Shown piece after piece: positions 17,980-27,364 of a stretch of 64,000 nt of DNA (the stretch's first letter is position 1; every line of letters begins with the position of its first letter). The translations under genes were made by a program, and so were the position numbers. Source of the stretch: Arthrobacter sp. ES3-54 (GTDB lineage Bacteria > Actinomycetota > Actinomycetes > Actinomycetales > Micrococcaceae); the NCBI RefSeq assembly GCF_029504395.1, contig NZ_JAQFIF010000002.1, forward strand, positions 124,001-188,000, read 5' to 3'. The notes under the pieces are model-generated. The model was given only the letters and a program-made list of their open reading frames with translations. It did not search any database and was not told where the DNA came from.

Positions 17980-19263
17980 TTAGATCCATGAGGAACGCCG
18001 CAAAGGGGGTTCCGCGCCGCCGGGGCGCTGGACCAGGACCTGGTTCACGCCAGTGAGGCCGTCCTCGAAACCGAGGGCGCTGGCGGCCATGTAGAGCCGC
18101 CACACGAGGGCCCTGCCCACGCCGGCAAACCGCACGGCCTCGTCCCAGTGCTCCTCAAGGTTCCGCACCCAGGCCCGGAGCGTCAGGGCATAGTGGCGCC
18201 TCAACGCCTCAATGTCCAGGACCTCCAGGTGCGCCGATTCGAGCGCAGCGACCATGTCGGAGAGGCTGAGCATCTCGCCGTCCGGGAAGACATAGCGGGG
18301 AATGAAGGAATCCGGGTCCGCTGCGGTCCGTCCGGCGTTCCACGAGATCGCGTGGTTGAGCAGCCGGCCTCCCGGGCGGAGCAGCCCGTGCAGCTGGGAG
18401 GCGTAGTGCTGGATCTGCTCGCGTCCTACATGCTCTGACATGCCGATGGAACTGATCGCATCGAACGGCCCGTCATCCACATCGCGGTAGTCCTGCACCC
18501 GGATGTCCACCCGCTCCGTCAGCCCCGCGTCCGCGGCCCGTTTGCGGGCCATGGCCGCCTGCTCGACCGAGAGCGTCACGCCGACGACGTCGGCCCCGAA
18601 GTGCTGGGCGGCATGAAGTGCGAAGCTCCCCCACCCGCATCCCACGTCCAGCACCCGCATGCCCGGTTTGAGTCCCAGCTTGCGGCAGACCAGATCGAGT
18701 TTGGCCGCCTGTGCGGCGTCAAGTCCGGTTTCGTCGGACTCCCAGACCGCGCAGGAGTAGACCATGGACGGTCCCAGCACGAGCGAATAGAAGTCGTTTC
18801 CGACGTCGTAATGGTGGGAGATGGCCGCGGCGTCGCGGCCCTTGGAGTGACGTCTCCCGTACCTGCCCACGCGGGCTTCCTCCGGCGGCGGAGCCGGGTT
18901 CGGTCCCAGCGCGCCGAGCCGGACGGCAATCCTCAGCAGCGCAAACACCTCACGGGGTGTCGGCGGCCGGAACGGTCCGGGCTCGGCGAATTTTCCGGCC
19001 GAGCTGAGTGCGGCGAAGGCGGCGAAGATGTCGCCGGGGGCCTCGATTTCACCGGCCACGTAGGCGCGGCTCAGTCCGAGCTGCCCGGGAGACCACAGCA
19101 TCCGGCGAAGTGCCCGCCGCGATCGGAACACGACAACGGGAGCATTCTCCGGGCCCGCTTCCGAGCCGTCCCAGGCCTTCAGCCGCAGGGGGATCCCGTC
19201 GGTCCCAAGGATGATTGCCAATGCGTCGGCCAGCCGTGAAGCCGCATTCGTGGATGTCCCCAT
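17980..19263 (-). CDS. Cyclopropane-fatty-acyl-phospholipid synthase family methyltransferase
   Basis: A 427-residue SAM-dependent enzyme that would add a methylene bridge or methyl group to unsaturated membrane lipids. The SAM site VLDVGCGWGSFALHAA is near residue 200, with SHHYDVGNDFYSLVLGPSMVYSCAVW before it and SIGMSEHVG after, all diagnostic of the CFA family. ATG 19263 gives the usual family length; the frame stays open to 20274 but the extension runs antisense through two other genes. It is divergent from the GerW-like gene. Confidence 0.92.
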   Translation of the reverse strand: MGTSTNAASRLADALAIILGTDGIPLRLKAWDGSEAGPENAPVVVFRSRRALRRMLWSPGQLGLSRAYVAGEIEAPGDIFAAFAALSSAGKFAEPGPFRPPTPREVFALLRIAVRLGALGPNPAPPPEEARVGRYGRRHSKGRDAAAISHHYDVGNDFYSLVLGPSMVYSCAVWESDETGLDAAQAAKLDLVCRKLGLKPGMRVLDVGCGWGSFALHAAQHFGADVVGVTLSVEQAAMARKRAADAGLTERVDIRVQDYRDVDDGPFDAISSIGMSEHVGREQIQHYASQLHGLLRPGGRLLNHAISWNAGRTAADPDSFIPRYVFPDGEMLSLSDMVAALESAHLEVLDIEALRRHYALTLRAWVRNLEEHWDEAVRFAGVGRALVWRLYMAASALGFEDGLTGVNQVLVQRPGGAEPPLRRSSWI

Positions 19264-19464
19264 GTCCAGTGCCTCGATTCTCGTGACTCGTCTCCAATGC
19301 CGTGGGCTGAGCCCGGCAGTTCCAAATCTAAGCGCAGGACACGGCCCGCAACCAGAGCCTTGATCCCGTTTCCTTTTTGCCGCCCCTTGCGGCCAGCCCT
19401 TTGCCGCCGCCTTTTCCTGCTGCGGGGCGGCGGGCGGCTCTGGCGCTTGCGGGTGCGGTTGCCT

Positions 19465-19821
19465 ATGGTGTGTCCTATGTCTGAGTCTTTCTCGTCCCTC
19501 GTGGACACGTTCAAGAATGTGGGTGTTTCCCGGTCGTACGGCCCCGCCATGAACATCGCGGGGGAAGAGGTCATCCCCGTCGCTGTGGTGACGTTCGGCT
19601 TCGGCGGAGGCAGCAACACCGAAGACGCCCAGACCGGCGGCGGAAGTGGCGGCGGGGGCGGCGGCCTGGTGTTGCCTCTGGGTGTCTACGCCAAGGGCGC
19701 CTCGGGCCGCATGGCGTTCCGCCCCAACACCGTAGTGGTGCTTGTGGCGTTGGCCCCGCTGGTGTGCGCCGTCGGCGTTTCGATTCGCGGCATACTGCGC
19801 ACCGTCCGCCCGCGCCGCTAG
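19465..19821 (+). CDS. GerW/YtfJ-like protein
   Basis: A 118-residue protein (114 if ATG 19477 is used). It carries the family core VSRSYGPAMNIAGEEVIPVAVVTFGFGGG, then a Gly-rich loop (GGGSGGGGGG) and a C-terminal hydrophobic segment VVVLVALAPLVCAVGVSI that may anchor it in the membrane. In Bacillus the family is needed for spore germination, but homologues are widespread in non-sporulating actinobacteria with unknown role. No clear Shine-Dalgarno distinguishes the two ATGs. Confidence 0.78.
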   Translation: MVCPMSESFSSLVDTFKNVGVSRSYGPAMNIAGEEVIPVAVVTFGFGGGSNTEDAQTGGGSGGGGGGLVLPLGVYAKGASGRMAFRPNTVVVLVALAPLVCAVGVSIRGILRTVRPRR

Positions 19822-19957
19822 CACGGTCTGGGGCACTGAGCCAGGGGGCTGGGGTCGGAGGGCCAAGGATTCCCCAAGCCGGGCAGGGCATCGTTTGGCG
19901 TGGGCAGCCTGGGTCTCAGGCCGCTCTGTGGACGGCGTCGAATGGACATGATCGACG

Positions 19958-20323
19958 ATGAACTTATTCAGAACCGCATGCGCAGCAACCTTGGGCGGAG
20001 CGCTCCTGATGACAGCCTGCGCTGCACCTCCGGCCACGCCGGGACCTACGACCACAGTGACGGCGACTCCCCCGCCGTCAGTGGTGGTCTTCAATCCGCA
20101 GACCAGCGGCAAGGATCTGGCCGAGCGGATCAAGGCCCGCGCCAAACCCAAGGACCCCGGCATCACGATTTCCGGTGTGGAGTGCAAGAACTTCCGGGAC
20201 ATCAAGGTAAACACGCATACGGACTGCCAAATGGTGGTCAACGGGGTCAAGCGCGGGTATCGGGCCACGTTCACCCAGCGTGACGGTCACTACGAAATCA
20301 AGGCCCAGGAACTTACCTGGTAG
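19958..20323 (+). CDS. DUF4333-like lipoprotein
   Basis: A 121-residue secreted lipoprotein: signal peptide with LMTAC lipobox (Cys21), a Thr/Pro-rich linker, then a compact domain with two Cys (GVECKNFRDIKVNTHTDCQMVVNG) that probably form a disulfide. The pattern is like DUF4333 domains of actinobacteria. Function unknown. Its 3' end overlaps a small convergent reading frame by 11 bases. Confidence 0.75.
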   Translation: MNLFRTACAATLGGALLMTACAAPPATPGPTTTVTATPPPSVVVFNPQTSGKDLAERIKARAKPKDPGITISGVECKNFRDIKVNTHTDCQMVVNGVKRGYRATFTQRDGHYEIKAQELTW

Positions 20324-20450
20324 GCGGCGAGGCGTACGACATGACGGGTTCCCGGTCGTCGTCCGCGTCGACCCAGGCCGCGAAGTCCTTCAACGACATG
20401 AAGCAGTAGTAATCGCAATACCGCAGCTTCTTCTTCTCCGACTTGCTCAT
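20313..20450 (-). CDS. Possible 45-aa small protein
   Basis: A short frame encoding MSKSEKKKLRYCDYYCFMSL, then KDFAAWVDADDDREPVMSYA and a five-residue end. Codon choice (G/C at third positions) and the basic-then-aromatic-then-acidic layout look coding, and the frame fills the gap between the lipoprotein and the dTMP kinase. Two Cys flank an aromatic cluster. The Shine-Dalgarno is weak, and no family is recognised, so this is a tentative call. Confidence 0.45.
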   Translation of the reverse strand: MSKSEKKKLRYCDYYCFMSLKDFAAWVDADDDREPVMSYASPPTR

Positions 20451-20505
20451 GCCGGTAATTCGATGCGGGGGCTTTGACGGATGGGATTACGACGTCGGCG
20501 ACGGG

Positions 20506-21108
20506 CTATGGGGTCGGGGCCAGCGGTTCGCCTCGGCTCTTGCCGGCGTCGGCGATGGCGAGCGCAAGGTCGGAGAACACTTCCTCCGGTGTGCCCGAGG
20601 CAGCCAGTTCGGTGAAGTGCGCGTATTCGGGCATCGCCCGGTAAGCGGCCCTCAACGAGTAAAGCTCACCGAGCGTTTCTGTGTCCGTGCCGCGGGCCAG
20701 CACTCTCTGATGGGCCTGTTCCGGGTCGATTACGAGGTGGATGACAACGTCAGGTTGCGGAAACTTCGCTAGAAGAAAGGGAAGAAGCCGGCCCCGGGGA
20801 AGGCCGCGCGCCTGACGCAGCGCAAGCTGGCAATGCAGGTGGCGGTCCATGATGACCAGGCCCGGATGCCTGTGCGCCCTGGCGTGGGAAACCACCACAT
20901 TCGCAGTGCGGACGGCTGTCTCTACGGCGTCCGCCAGCCGTGGGTGAAGTTGTATGCCGAACTGTGCGCTCAGTAGGGACATCCTGCGCCGGCCTGCGTA
21001 GTTCCTCAGCAGCAGCGCTTTCTTGCCCGTCCGCCGTGCAGCTGCGACCGTGGCCCGTGCGGCGGTCGTTTTCCCCGATCCATCAATTCCCGTCAAGACA
21101 ATCAGCAA
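20506..21108 (-). CDS. dTMP kinase-like P-loop kinase
   Basis: A 200-residue nucleotide monophosphate kinase-like protein. It begins LLIVLTGIDGSGKTTAAR (Walker A within the first 16 residues), has the DRH box VIMDRHLHCQLALRQARGLPRG and a LID-like region ARGTDTETLGELYSLRAAY. The TTG start at 21108 is chosen because AGGAG lies seven bases upstream and it gives the expected N-terminus. It could phosphorylate dTMP or another small molecule; the divergent LID argues it may not be the main Tmk. Confidence 0.82.
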   Translation of the reverse strand: MLIVLTGIDGSGKTTAARATVAAARRTGKKALLLRNYAGRRRMSLLSAQFGIQLHPRLADAVETAVRTANVVVSHARAHRHPGLVIMDRHLHCQLALRQARGLPRGRLLPFLLAKFPQPDVVIHLVIDPEQAHQRVLARGTDTETLGELYSLRAAYRAMPEYAHFTELAASGTPEEVFSDLALAIADAGKSRGEPLAPTP

Positions 21109-21301
21109 TCCGGCTCCTTCTCGTGGTGGCGTTGTCCGCGCCCGGGTGTGCAACCGGGGGCCTTCCCGGTGGCAAGGCCGCATCGAGGGCGATGGCAAAC
21201 GGCCGTGTGAACATTCCACTGCCCCGAACATGATGGGCTCGTGGGCCCGCCTACTACTACCAACGGTAGAGGCCTCTGATTCGTCCCTTGACGGTGAACC
21301 G

Positions 21302-22327
21302 TCAGCCGTTGTTGCGCGCCCGACTGGGTTGGACCCGCGGTGGTTCCCCGGGCATCTTCGGAAAGTCCGGCGGGAATGGCAGCTCCCCCAGCCCGGCCTC
21401 GACGTCCCTGTCCCACCATTCCAGGAGGAGATCGACGGTGCCCGCGCCGCCCGAATGCATGCCTTCCCACGGATCGCCGGAGGCTTTGAGCCGCTCCGGC
21501 ACGGTGACGATCGTGAAGGCACTCGGATCCGCGGACGCGAGCTCCTCCCAGCGGATTGGGCACGACACCGTCGCGTTGGGGAGTGCGCGCGGGCTGTAGG
21601 CACCCGCTATCGTGCGGTCGCGGTTAGCCTGGTTGAAGTCGGCGAAGATGCGGGCGCCGCGTTCCTCCTTCCACCAGGCGGTGGTTACCTGGTCGGGAAG
21701 GCGCCGCTCGAGTTCGCGGGCCGCCGCGATGACCGCGTGCCGCACCTCCAGGAATTCCCGGGTCGGCTCGATCGGAGCAAAGACATGGAGCCCCCGGTTG
21801 CCTGAGGTCTTAATAAAGGCGTCCAGCCCGGCCTCCGCGAGGACGCGCCGCAACTCCAGCGCGACCGGAACGGCCTCCGCGAACCCGGTACCGGGTTGCG
21901 GGTCGAGGTCGATGCGCAGCTGGTCCGGGTTGTCCGGATTGCCGGCCCTGGAGGGCCACGGGTGGAAGACCACGGTATTCATCTGCACCGCCCACACCGC
22001 CGCGGCGATTTCGTCAATGACCAACTGGGGATGCGAGCGTCCGCTGGGATAGACGACGTCGACCGAACGGATGAAATCCGGGGCACCTTTTGGCGGGTTT
22101 TTGGAGAAGAACTGCTCGCCGTCCACCGTGTCCTTGAACCGCTGCAGCGTCACCGGCCGGTCCCCGTTCGCCGCCAGGAAGGCGTCCCCGACGTCCACCA
22201 TGTACCGGGCCAGGTCCAGCTTGGTGAGTCCCAGTCCGGGCCAGACGACCCTGGCCGGGCTCGACACCCGCAACTCCCGGTCGCCGTGCGGACCGCTGAC
22301 AGTGAGGTGGACTTCTTCCTTGGCCAT
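21302..22327 (-). CDS. Stand-alone LigD polymerase/primase domain protein
   Basis: A 341-residue archaeo-eukaryotic primase-like polymerase of the LigD POL type used in bacterial non-homologous end joining. Motifs: TLQRFKDTVDGEQFFSKNPPKGAP, the metal-binding aspartates in LRIDLDPQPG near 137, KTSGNRGLHVFAPIEP, and IFADFNQANRDRTIAGAYSPR. The ligase and nuclease domains are absent and no Ku gene is in the window, so it is a split-system polymerase or acts alone in repair. Ends are filled with rNTPs by relatives. Family assignment is firm. Confidence 0.9.
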   Translation of the reverse strand: MAKEEVHLTVSGPHGDRELRVSSPARVVWPGLGLTKLDLARYMVDVGDAFLAANGDRPVTLQRFKDTVDGEQFFSKNPPKGAPDFIRSVDVVYPSGRSHPQLVIDEIAAAVWAVQMNTVVFHPWPSRAGNPDNPDQLRIDLDPQPGTGFAEAVPVALELRRVLAEAGLDAFIKTSGNRGLHVFAPIEPTREFLEVRHAVIAAARELERRLPDQVTTAWWKEERGARIFADFNQANRDRTIAGAYSPRALPNATVSCPIRWEELASADPSAFTIVTVPERLKASGDPWEGMHSGGAGTVDLLLEWWDRDVEAGLGELPFPPDFPKMPGEPPRVQPSRARNNG

Positions 22328-22499
22328 GGGGACAACCTACCCCGGCGGCGGGGACAGTTGAAGAGCGCAACTAGCACAGCGGGCGGACGGCGGCGAACCG
22401 GCGTGCGGCGTCGTGGTCACGGAATGGAACCCCAGCGCGGAAGAGCGGTGTGGCAGGCGCCGTGAAGCGGAACGTCCCTTGAACCGGCATGATGGACGC

Positions 22500-23189
22500 A
22501 TGACAACGCCCGAGTTCCCGATCACCATTGAGGTCGGCGACGCCACAGTGTCAGGCGTCTTTGCCGAGCCCGACGGCTCCTTCGCCACCCTGGTTGTTGC
22601 CCACGGCGCCGGTGCGGGGATGGACCATCCGTTCCTCGTGGGCTTCACCCGCGCCCTGAACGACCTTGGCGTCGCCACCTTGCGTTTCAACTTCCCCTAC
22701 CGCGAGGCAGGACGGAAGTTCCCTGACAGGCCGCCGGCGGCAATCGCAGCCTGGCGCGCGGCCATGGACGCCGCTGCGTCCCGGTCCGCCGAACGGCCAC
22801 TGTGGGCCGCCGGGAAGTCCTTCGGCGGACGGATGGCCTCAATGGCCGTGGCGGAAGGCATGCCGGCTGCCGGGCTGGTCTACCTGGGCTATCCGCTGCA
22901 CCCGCCCGGCAAACCGGAAAAAATTCGCGATGAGCACCTCTACGGACTGACGTTGCCGATGCTTTTCCTGCAGGGCACGCGGGACACCTTCGCCACCCCG
23001 GAACTCCTGGAGGCCGTGGCCGGCAGAATCGGGCCTTCCGCGACCGTGGAGTGGCGCGAGGGCGGCGACCATTCTTTTGCCGTTGCCGGCGCCAAGCGCA
23101 GTGCCGACGAGGCGGGGGCGTCCCTGGCGGCCACGGTGGCTGAGTTCCTGAAGACACACGGCGAAAATCCCGCGAACGTACTCTCCTAG
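22500..23189 (+). CDS. Alpha/beta hydrolase (KAT1/dienelactone-hydrolase-like)
   Basis: A 229-residue soluble hydrolase. VVAHGAGAGMDHPF forms the oxyanion region, AAGKSFGGRMAS holds the nucleophile Ser, QGTRDTFATPELL the acid Asp and EGGDHSFAV the His. This is the compact family with G-x-S-x-G-G elbow often annotated as dienelactone hydrolase-like; the natural substrate is unknown. The start at 22500 is the first ATG giving a sensible N-terminus. Its stop overlaps the 3' end of the convergent glycosyltransferase by four bases. Confidence 0.85.
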   Translation: MTTPEFPITIEVGDATVSGVFAEPDGSFATLVVAHGAGAGMDHPFLVGFTRALNDLGVATLRFNFPYREAGRKFPDRPPAAIAAWRAAMDAAASRSAERPLWAAGKSFGGRMASMAVAEGMPAAGLVYLGYPLHPPGKPEKIRDEHLYGLTLPMLFLQGTRDTFATPELLEAVAGRIGPSATVEWREGGDHSFAVAGAKRSADEAGASLAATVAEFLKTHGENPANVLS

Positions 23190-24409
23190 CCGACGTTGCC
23201 GAACCGGCCCGCCCCGTGGCGCACACGCGCTTCGATGGCGTCGGCGGCCGCCACGGCCCCTCCCGCGCTGCGGACAATCTCGCTCATTGCGGCCACCTTC
23301 CGCCGGACCTGCGCGTCAGTGTGCAGCGCGGCGACTGCGGCCCGGAGCGCCTCGGGCCCGACGTCTGCCGCCGCAAGGTGCCGGCCGAGACCCAGTTCTT
23401 CAAGCCGGCGGGCGGTGGCAACCTGCTCCGGTTGCTGTGGCACGGCCACTAGCGGGACGGCGAAATAGAGTGCCTCCATGGTCGAATTCATGCCGGCGTG
23501 GGTGATGAAGACAGCGGTTTGGCGCAGTATCTGCAATTGCGGGAAGAAAGGCCGGACCTCGACGTTTGGTGCGATAGCCCCGAGATCGGCGAGGTTGGTC
23601 TGGTCCCCGACGGCCATGGCGACGTCCCAATCGCTGCCGCCGAAGGCGTCAAGGCACATCCGGTAGAAGTCAGGCCGGCTGTTCAGTGGAGTGGTCCCCA
23701 GCGAAATGAAGAGCAGCGGACCCGTTCCCGCACGGACCCATTCGCCGTCGCTGTCCCGGCCGCCCACGCTGGGCCCCACAAACCGGAACCGGTCATCGAA
23801 AGTCTCCCCCATGGGCTGGAACTCGCGGGGAAGGAACACGATGTTGAACGGCGCAGGCGGGCCGTCGAACAACCGCGGCGTACGCACACCTTGCTCGGCC
23901 GCGAACTCCGCCAGCAATCGGCCCATGGCCAGCGCAACCTTCGCCATCTCATCGGCGCCTCCCGGTGGCGGGGCAGGCATCAGCGACCTCAGCGAGAAAT
24001 GTTCATTGCTGGCATAGGTGGGCATGAGGGCAATGGCCGGGGCACCGATCTTTTCTGCGGCCATGCTGCCGCTGAGGGTCATCGCGTCAAAGCAGACGGC
24101 GTCCGGCGGGTCCTGCCGCAGGCGGTCCACCAGTGCCGGAAAGCTGGATCTGATGTCCTCGAACACCCGGTTCATGATCGGCAGCATTAGGTGCGCCTGC
24201 GCCCGCTGCCCCGGCGCCAGGCCTGGCATTGACGCCATCCAGTTCCCGCCAGAAGCGTATAAAAGCGCGCCGGCGTTGCGGATCTGCGGTCCGAAGTCGG
24301 CCGACGTGAAGTACGTAACCCTGTGCCCCCGGCCCACCAGCTCCGCCACCAACGGCAGGGTCGGGTTCACGTGTCCGTAGGCGGGAATGGAGACGAACGC
24401 AAGATGCAT
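23186..24409 (-). CDS. MGT-family (macrolide-type, GT1) glycosyltransferase
   Basis: A 407-residue GT-B fold enzyme. It begins MHLAFVSIPAYGHVNPTLPL, the typical GT1 start with the catalytic His, and has the C-terminal nucleotide-sugar motif VFITHAGMNSTMEALYFAVPLVAVPQQPEQVATARRLEELGLG. The family glucosylates small hydrophobic acceptors such as macrolides or flavonoids, often for detoxification. Glycosylation of a phenolic is possible but the flavonoid locus is separate. ATG 24415 and GTG 24418 are alternative starts. Confidence 0.88.
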   Translation of the reverse strand: MHLAFVSIPAYGHVNPTLPLVAELVGRGHRVTYFTSADFGPQIRNAGALLYASGGNWMASMPGLAPGQRAQAHLMLPIMNRVFEDIRSSFPALVDRLRQDPPDAVCFDAMTLSGSMAAEKIGAPAIALMPTYASNEHFSLRSLMPAPPPGGADEMAKVALAMGRLLAEFAAEQGVRTPRLFDGPPAPFNIVFLPREFQPMGETFDDRFRFVGPSVGGRDSDGEWVRAGTGPLLFISLGTTPLNSRPDFYRMCLDAFGGSDWDVAMAVGDQTNLADLGAIAPNVEVRPFFPQLQILRQTAVFITHAGMNSTMEALYFAVPLVAVPQQPEQVATARRLEELGLGRHLAAADVGPEALRAAVAALHTDAQVRRKVAAMSEIVRSAGGAVAAADAIEARVRHGAGRFGNVG

Positions 24410-24572
24410 GGCCATCACTCTTCATCGCTTGGCTGAGGTCCCGTTGACCGGCCTGGTTGCCCGGCGTCCCGCGGGCCTGGCGGTCCGCCGGCGTCGTGCA
24501 ACTTCATCATGCCCCTGTTGCCCGGGCGGCGCGAGAGCTCAGCCGCCGGCGCCCGGCTGCGGGCGCCGGCGG

Positions 24573-27278
24573 TCAGCTCCGGGGCTTGGTCCGGGCTGTC
24601 GCGGGCGCGGTCCACGGGTCTTCGGGCCACGGATGCCGGGGATAGCGGCCGCGCATTTCCGCCCGGACCTGCGCGTAGGGCCCGGACCAGAACGATGCGA
24701 GGTCATCCGTCACGGCCAGGGGCCGGCGGGCCGGCGAGAGCAGGTGGAACAGCACCGGCACGCGCCCATCGGCCAGCCGCGGCGTCTCGGCCCAGCCAAA
24801 GCACTCCTGCAGCTTGACGGCCACTACCGGCCTGCCGGTGGTGTCTCCCGCGTCCGGGTAATCGATCCGGATCCGTGACCCGCTGGGGACCGCCAGCGCT
24901 TCCGGTACCAGCTCACCCAGCCGGGCAGCCTCGGGCCACGGCAGCAGCCGGCTCAGCGGGCCGGCGAGGTCGATGCCGCCCGTGGATGCCCCGCCGGCCA
25001 GTGCCGCGAGCTCCGGGGCCAGCCATTCGTCCAGCCGGGCCAGCAGCGCCGGCTCGGAAACGTCGGGCCAGGACCCGCCCAGCTCCCGGTGCAGGAGGGC
25101 AAGACGGCGGCGCAAGCCGTCCGCCGCCGTCGACCATCCGATGGTCGCCAGCCCCTCGCTCGCCAAGGCGCGGGCCACAGCTGCGCGGCCCTCCTCCGCA
25201 GAAGGCCGTACCGGGGTGGACGAGAGCACGATCGCGCCCAGGCGGCGCTCGCGCCGGGCCGAGACGCGGCCGTGGCTAAACCGTGCCTGCAGCGTTTCGC
25301 TCAGGAGATTGCGGGCGGCGGCCTCTGCGGTGTCCGCCGTCAGCGGCGCCGCAGAGCGGATGACGGCGCCGGTCCCCGCGGCGTCGCGCCCTTGCGCGCG
25401 CGATACTTCGGCAACGCCCAGCCAGTCGTGCCCGGACAGGGGGCTGCCGGCCGGCAACCCGGCCCGCGTTCCGGACGTGAGGAGGTATTGTGCCGGACCC
25501 TCGCCGGGAACGCGGCGCGCCACCCGGTCCGGGAAAGCCAGCGCGACGACGAACCCGATCGCCTCCGCGGCGCTCACCGCCCCAGCCGGCGCGACGCCGG
25601 ATGACTTCTGGGGCCCGACGCCGGAGGACTCCTGGCGCGCGATCGACTCCATCCGCCGGACGTCCTCCGCCCAGCGCCGGGACCCGGGATCCCGGCCCGT
25701 CCGCAGCGCGGCGACCAGGCGGGTGAGGTCCGCGCCCGGGGCGCGCTGGTCCCCGGAGACCAGGGCGACAGCCTCGGCCGCCGTGCGGTGGCCCACCGTC
25801 GCGGCGCCGTCCAGCAGGGCGCGGGCAAGCCTGGGGTCCGTCGGGACCCGGGCCAGGATCTTGCCCAGCTCGGTCGCGTGACCGTCGGGAGCGACGGCGC
25901 CGAGTTCCCGCAGCACTTCAACGGCCTCGTCCATGGCGGCCTGGGGCGGCGCGTCCGGCAGGGCGAGTCCCCGGCCGCCGGGGGCTCCCCAACACGCCAG
26001 GAGCAGGGCAGCACCGGTCAGGTCGGCTGCCGCAATCTCCGGCGACTGGTGGGCCGGCGCGGCGCCAAAGGCCCTTTGGTCATAGCAGCGGATCACAGTG
26101 CCCGGGCCCTGGCGCGCGGCCCGGCCGGCGCGTTGTTCCGCGGACGCCCGGGAGCAGGACACTGTCACGAGGCCGGACATCCCGCGGCCGGCGTCTCGGC
26201 GCGGCTCGCGGGACAGCCCGGAGTCGACCACCAGCCGGACGCCCGGGACTGTGAGGGAGGACTCGGCGAGTGCGGTGGAAACGATGATCCGGGCAGCCCC
26301 GCCGGGCTCACGCCCGGAGACGGCGCGGTCCTGCTCCGCCGGGCCGGCCTGGCCGTGGAGCTCCAGGACCTCAGCGCCGCTCCGGCCGCGCAGCCGCGCG
26401 GCAATGTAGGAGACCTCCCAGGCGCCGGGAACAAACACCAGGGCGTCAATGTCCCGTCCGGCAGCCAGCGCGGCGGCATGCTCCGCAGCGGCCGTGTCGG
26501 CCACGTGGTCCAGGAAGGCCCGGGCCACCCCCCGTTCGTCCAGCCGCGGCACCGACGCGGGGGCCCATTCCACCTCCAGCGGGAACAGTGCGGACGGACA
26601 GTCGACAACCGGTGCCGGGCCGCCGCCGTCGTTTCCGGCCGCCGCTTCACCGATCAGTGCCGCGAAGCGGGGCGCGTCGAGGGTCGCCGACATGGCCACG
26701 AGCGTGAGGTCACCCCGCAGCTCGCGGACTTCGATGAGCATGCCGAGGAGGAGGTCGGTCTCCAGCCCGCGCTCGTGGACCTCGTCGAGGATCACGGCGT
26801 CGATGCCCTCGAGCCCCGGCTCCGCTAGGAGGCGGCGCAGCAGGATGCCGGGGGTAACGAACTCGATTAAGGTTCCAGGACCCGTCTGGCGTTCCCCGCG
26901 GACCGTGTAGCCCACGCGGTCACCGAGCAGGGTGCCGTCCAAGGCGGCCAGGCGCCGGGCGGCCGCACGGGCAGCGACGCGGCGCGGCTGGGTGACCACG
27001 ATCCGCGGACGGCGCCCGCGCCCATCCCGCCCGCCGTTCGCGGTGTTGCCGTTCGCGGTGTTGCCGTTTGCGATGTTGGCCAGCAGCGGCGGCACAAGCG
27101 TCGTCTTGCCCGTGCCAGGAGGAGCCTGCACCACCGCGGACGCCCCGGCACCGCCGGCTTGCAGCGCCGTTGCGAGGGCGCCCAGCGATTCCGCAAAGGT
27201 CAGGCCCGCCCCGATGGCGCCGAGGTCAAAGAGGCCCTTGGAACAGGCTGGGTCCAGGGGTGCGGTCGCGGAAGTCAC
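24573..27278 (-). CDS. hrpB: ATP-dependent RNA helicase HrpB (DEAH family)
   Basis: A 901-residue helicase. Motif I APPGTGKTTLVPP is near residue 46, motif Ia QPRRVAARAAARR, motif II LDEVHERG near 159, motif III SATLD, and motif VI RAGRAARQGPG. The C-terminal half is the HrpB-specific region ending in RRPLAVTDDLASFWSGPYAQVRAEMRGRYPRHPWPEDP, which is diagnostic. The start is uncertain: GTG 27278 has GGAGG only one base away, and ATG 27302 adds eight residues. A 15-bp DNA repeat gives NTANGNTANG just after motif I. Cellular role of HrpB is poorly defined; it processes RNA. Confidence 0.9.
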   Translation of the reverse strand: MTSATAPLDPACSKGLFDLGAIGAGLTFAESLGALATALQAGGAGASAVVQAPPGTGKTTLVPPLLANIANGNTANGNTANGGRDGRGRRPRIVVTQPRRVAARAAARRLAALDGTLLGDRVGYTVRGERQTGPGTLIEFVTPGILLRRLLAEPGLEGIDAVILDEVHERGLETDLLLGMLIEVRELRGDLTLVAMSATLDAPRFAALIGEAAAGNDGGGPAPVVDCPSALFPLEVEWAPASVPRLDERGVARAFLDHVADTAAAEHAAALAAGRDIDALVFVPGAWEVSYIAARLRGRSGAEVLELHGQAGPAEQDRAVSGREPGGAARIIVSTALAESSLTVPGVRLVVDSGLSREPRRDAGRGMSGLVTVSCSRASAEQRAGRAARQGPGTVIRCYDQRAFGAAPAHQSPEIAAADLTGAALLLACWGAPGGRGLALPDAPPQAAMDEAVEVLRELGAVAPDGHATELGKILARVPTDPRLARALLDGAATVGHRTAAEAVALVSGDQRAPGADLTRLVAALRTGRDPGSRRWAEDVRRMESIARQESSGVGPQKSSGVAPAGAVSAAEAIGFVVALAFPDRVARRVPGEGPAQYLLTSGTRAGLPAGSPLSGHDWLGVAEVSRAQGRDAAGTGAVIRSAAPLTADTAEAAARNLLSETLQARFSHGRVSARRERRLGAIVLSSTPVRPSAEEGRAAVARALASEGLATIGWSTAADGLRRRLALLHRELGGSWPDVSEPALLARLDEWLAPELAALAGGASTGGIDLAGPLSRLLPWPEAARLGELVPEALAVPSGSRIRIDYPDAGDTTGRPVVAVKLQECFGWAETPRLADGRVPVLFHLLSPARRPLAVTDDLASFWSGPYAQVRAEMRGRYPRHPWPEDPWTAPATARTKPRS
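27033..27077. repeat. Three 15-bp tandem units within hrpB
   Basis: GCCGTTCGCGGTGTT occurs at 27033 and 27048 and in a diverged form at 27063. It encodes N-T-A-N-G repeats in the loop between helicase motifs I and Ia. Confidence 0.88.
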
Positions 27279-27364
27279 GCCTCCATTGTCTCTGCAATTC
27301 ATGCCCAGGCTGCAGGTGGCGTCTCTGTTGGGTTGGGTGGCTTCGCCGGGCGCATGCCAAACGC

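Noticed and set aside
19264..20274. An open minus-strand extension of the CFA synthase frame to 764 residues
   Set aside because: The extra N-terminal part is antisense to two well-supported plus-strand genes and has low-complexity composition. The synthase has its normal length from 19263.
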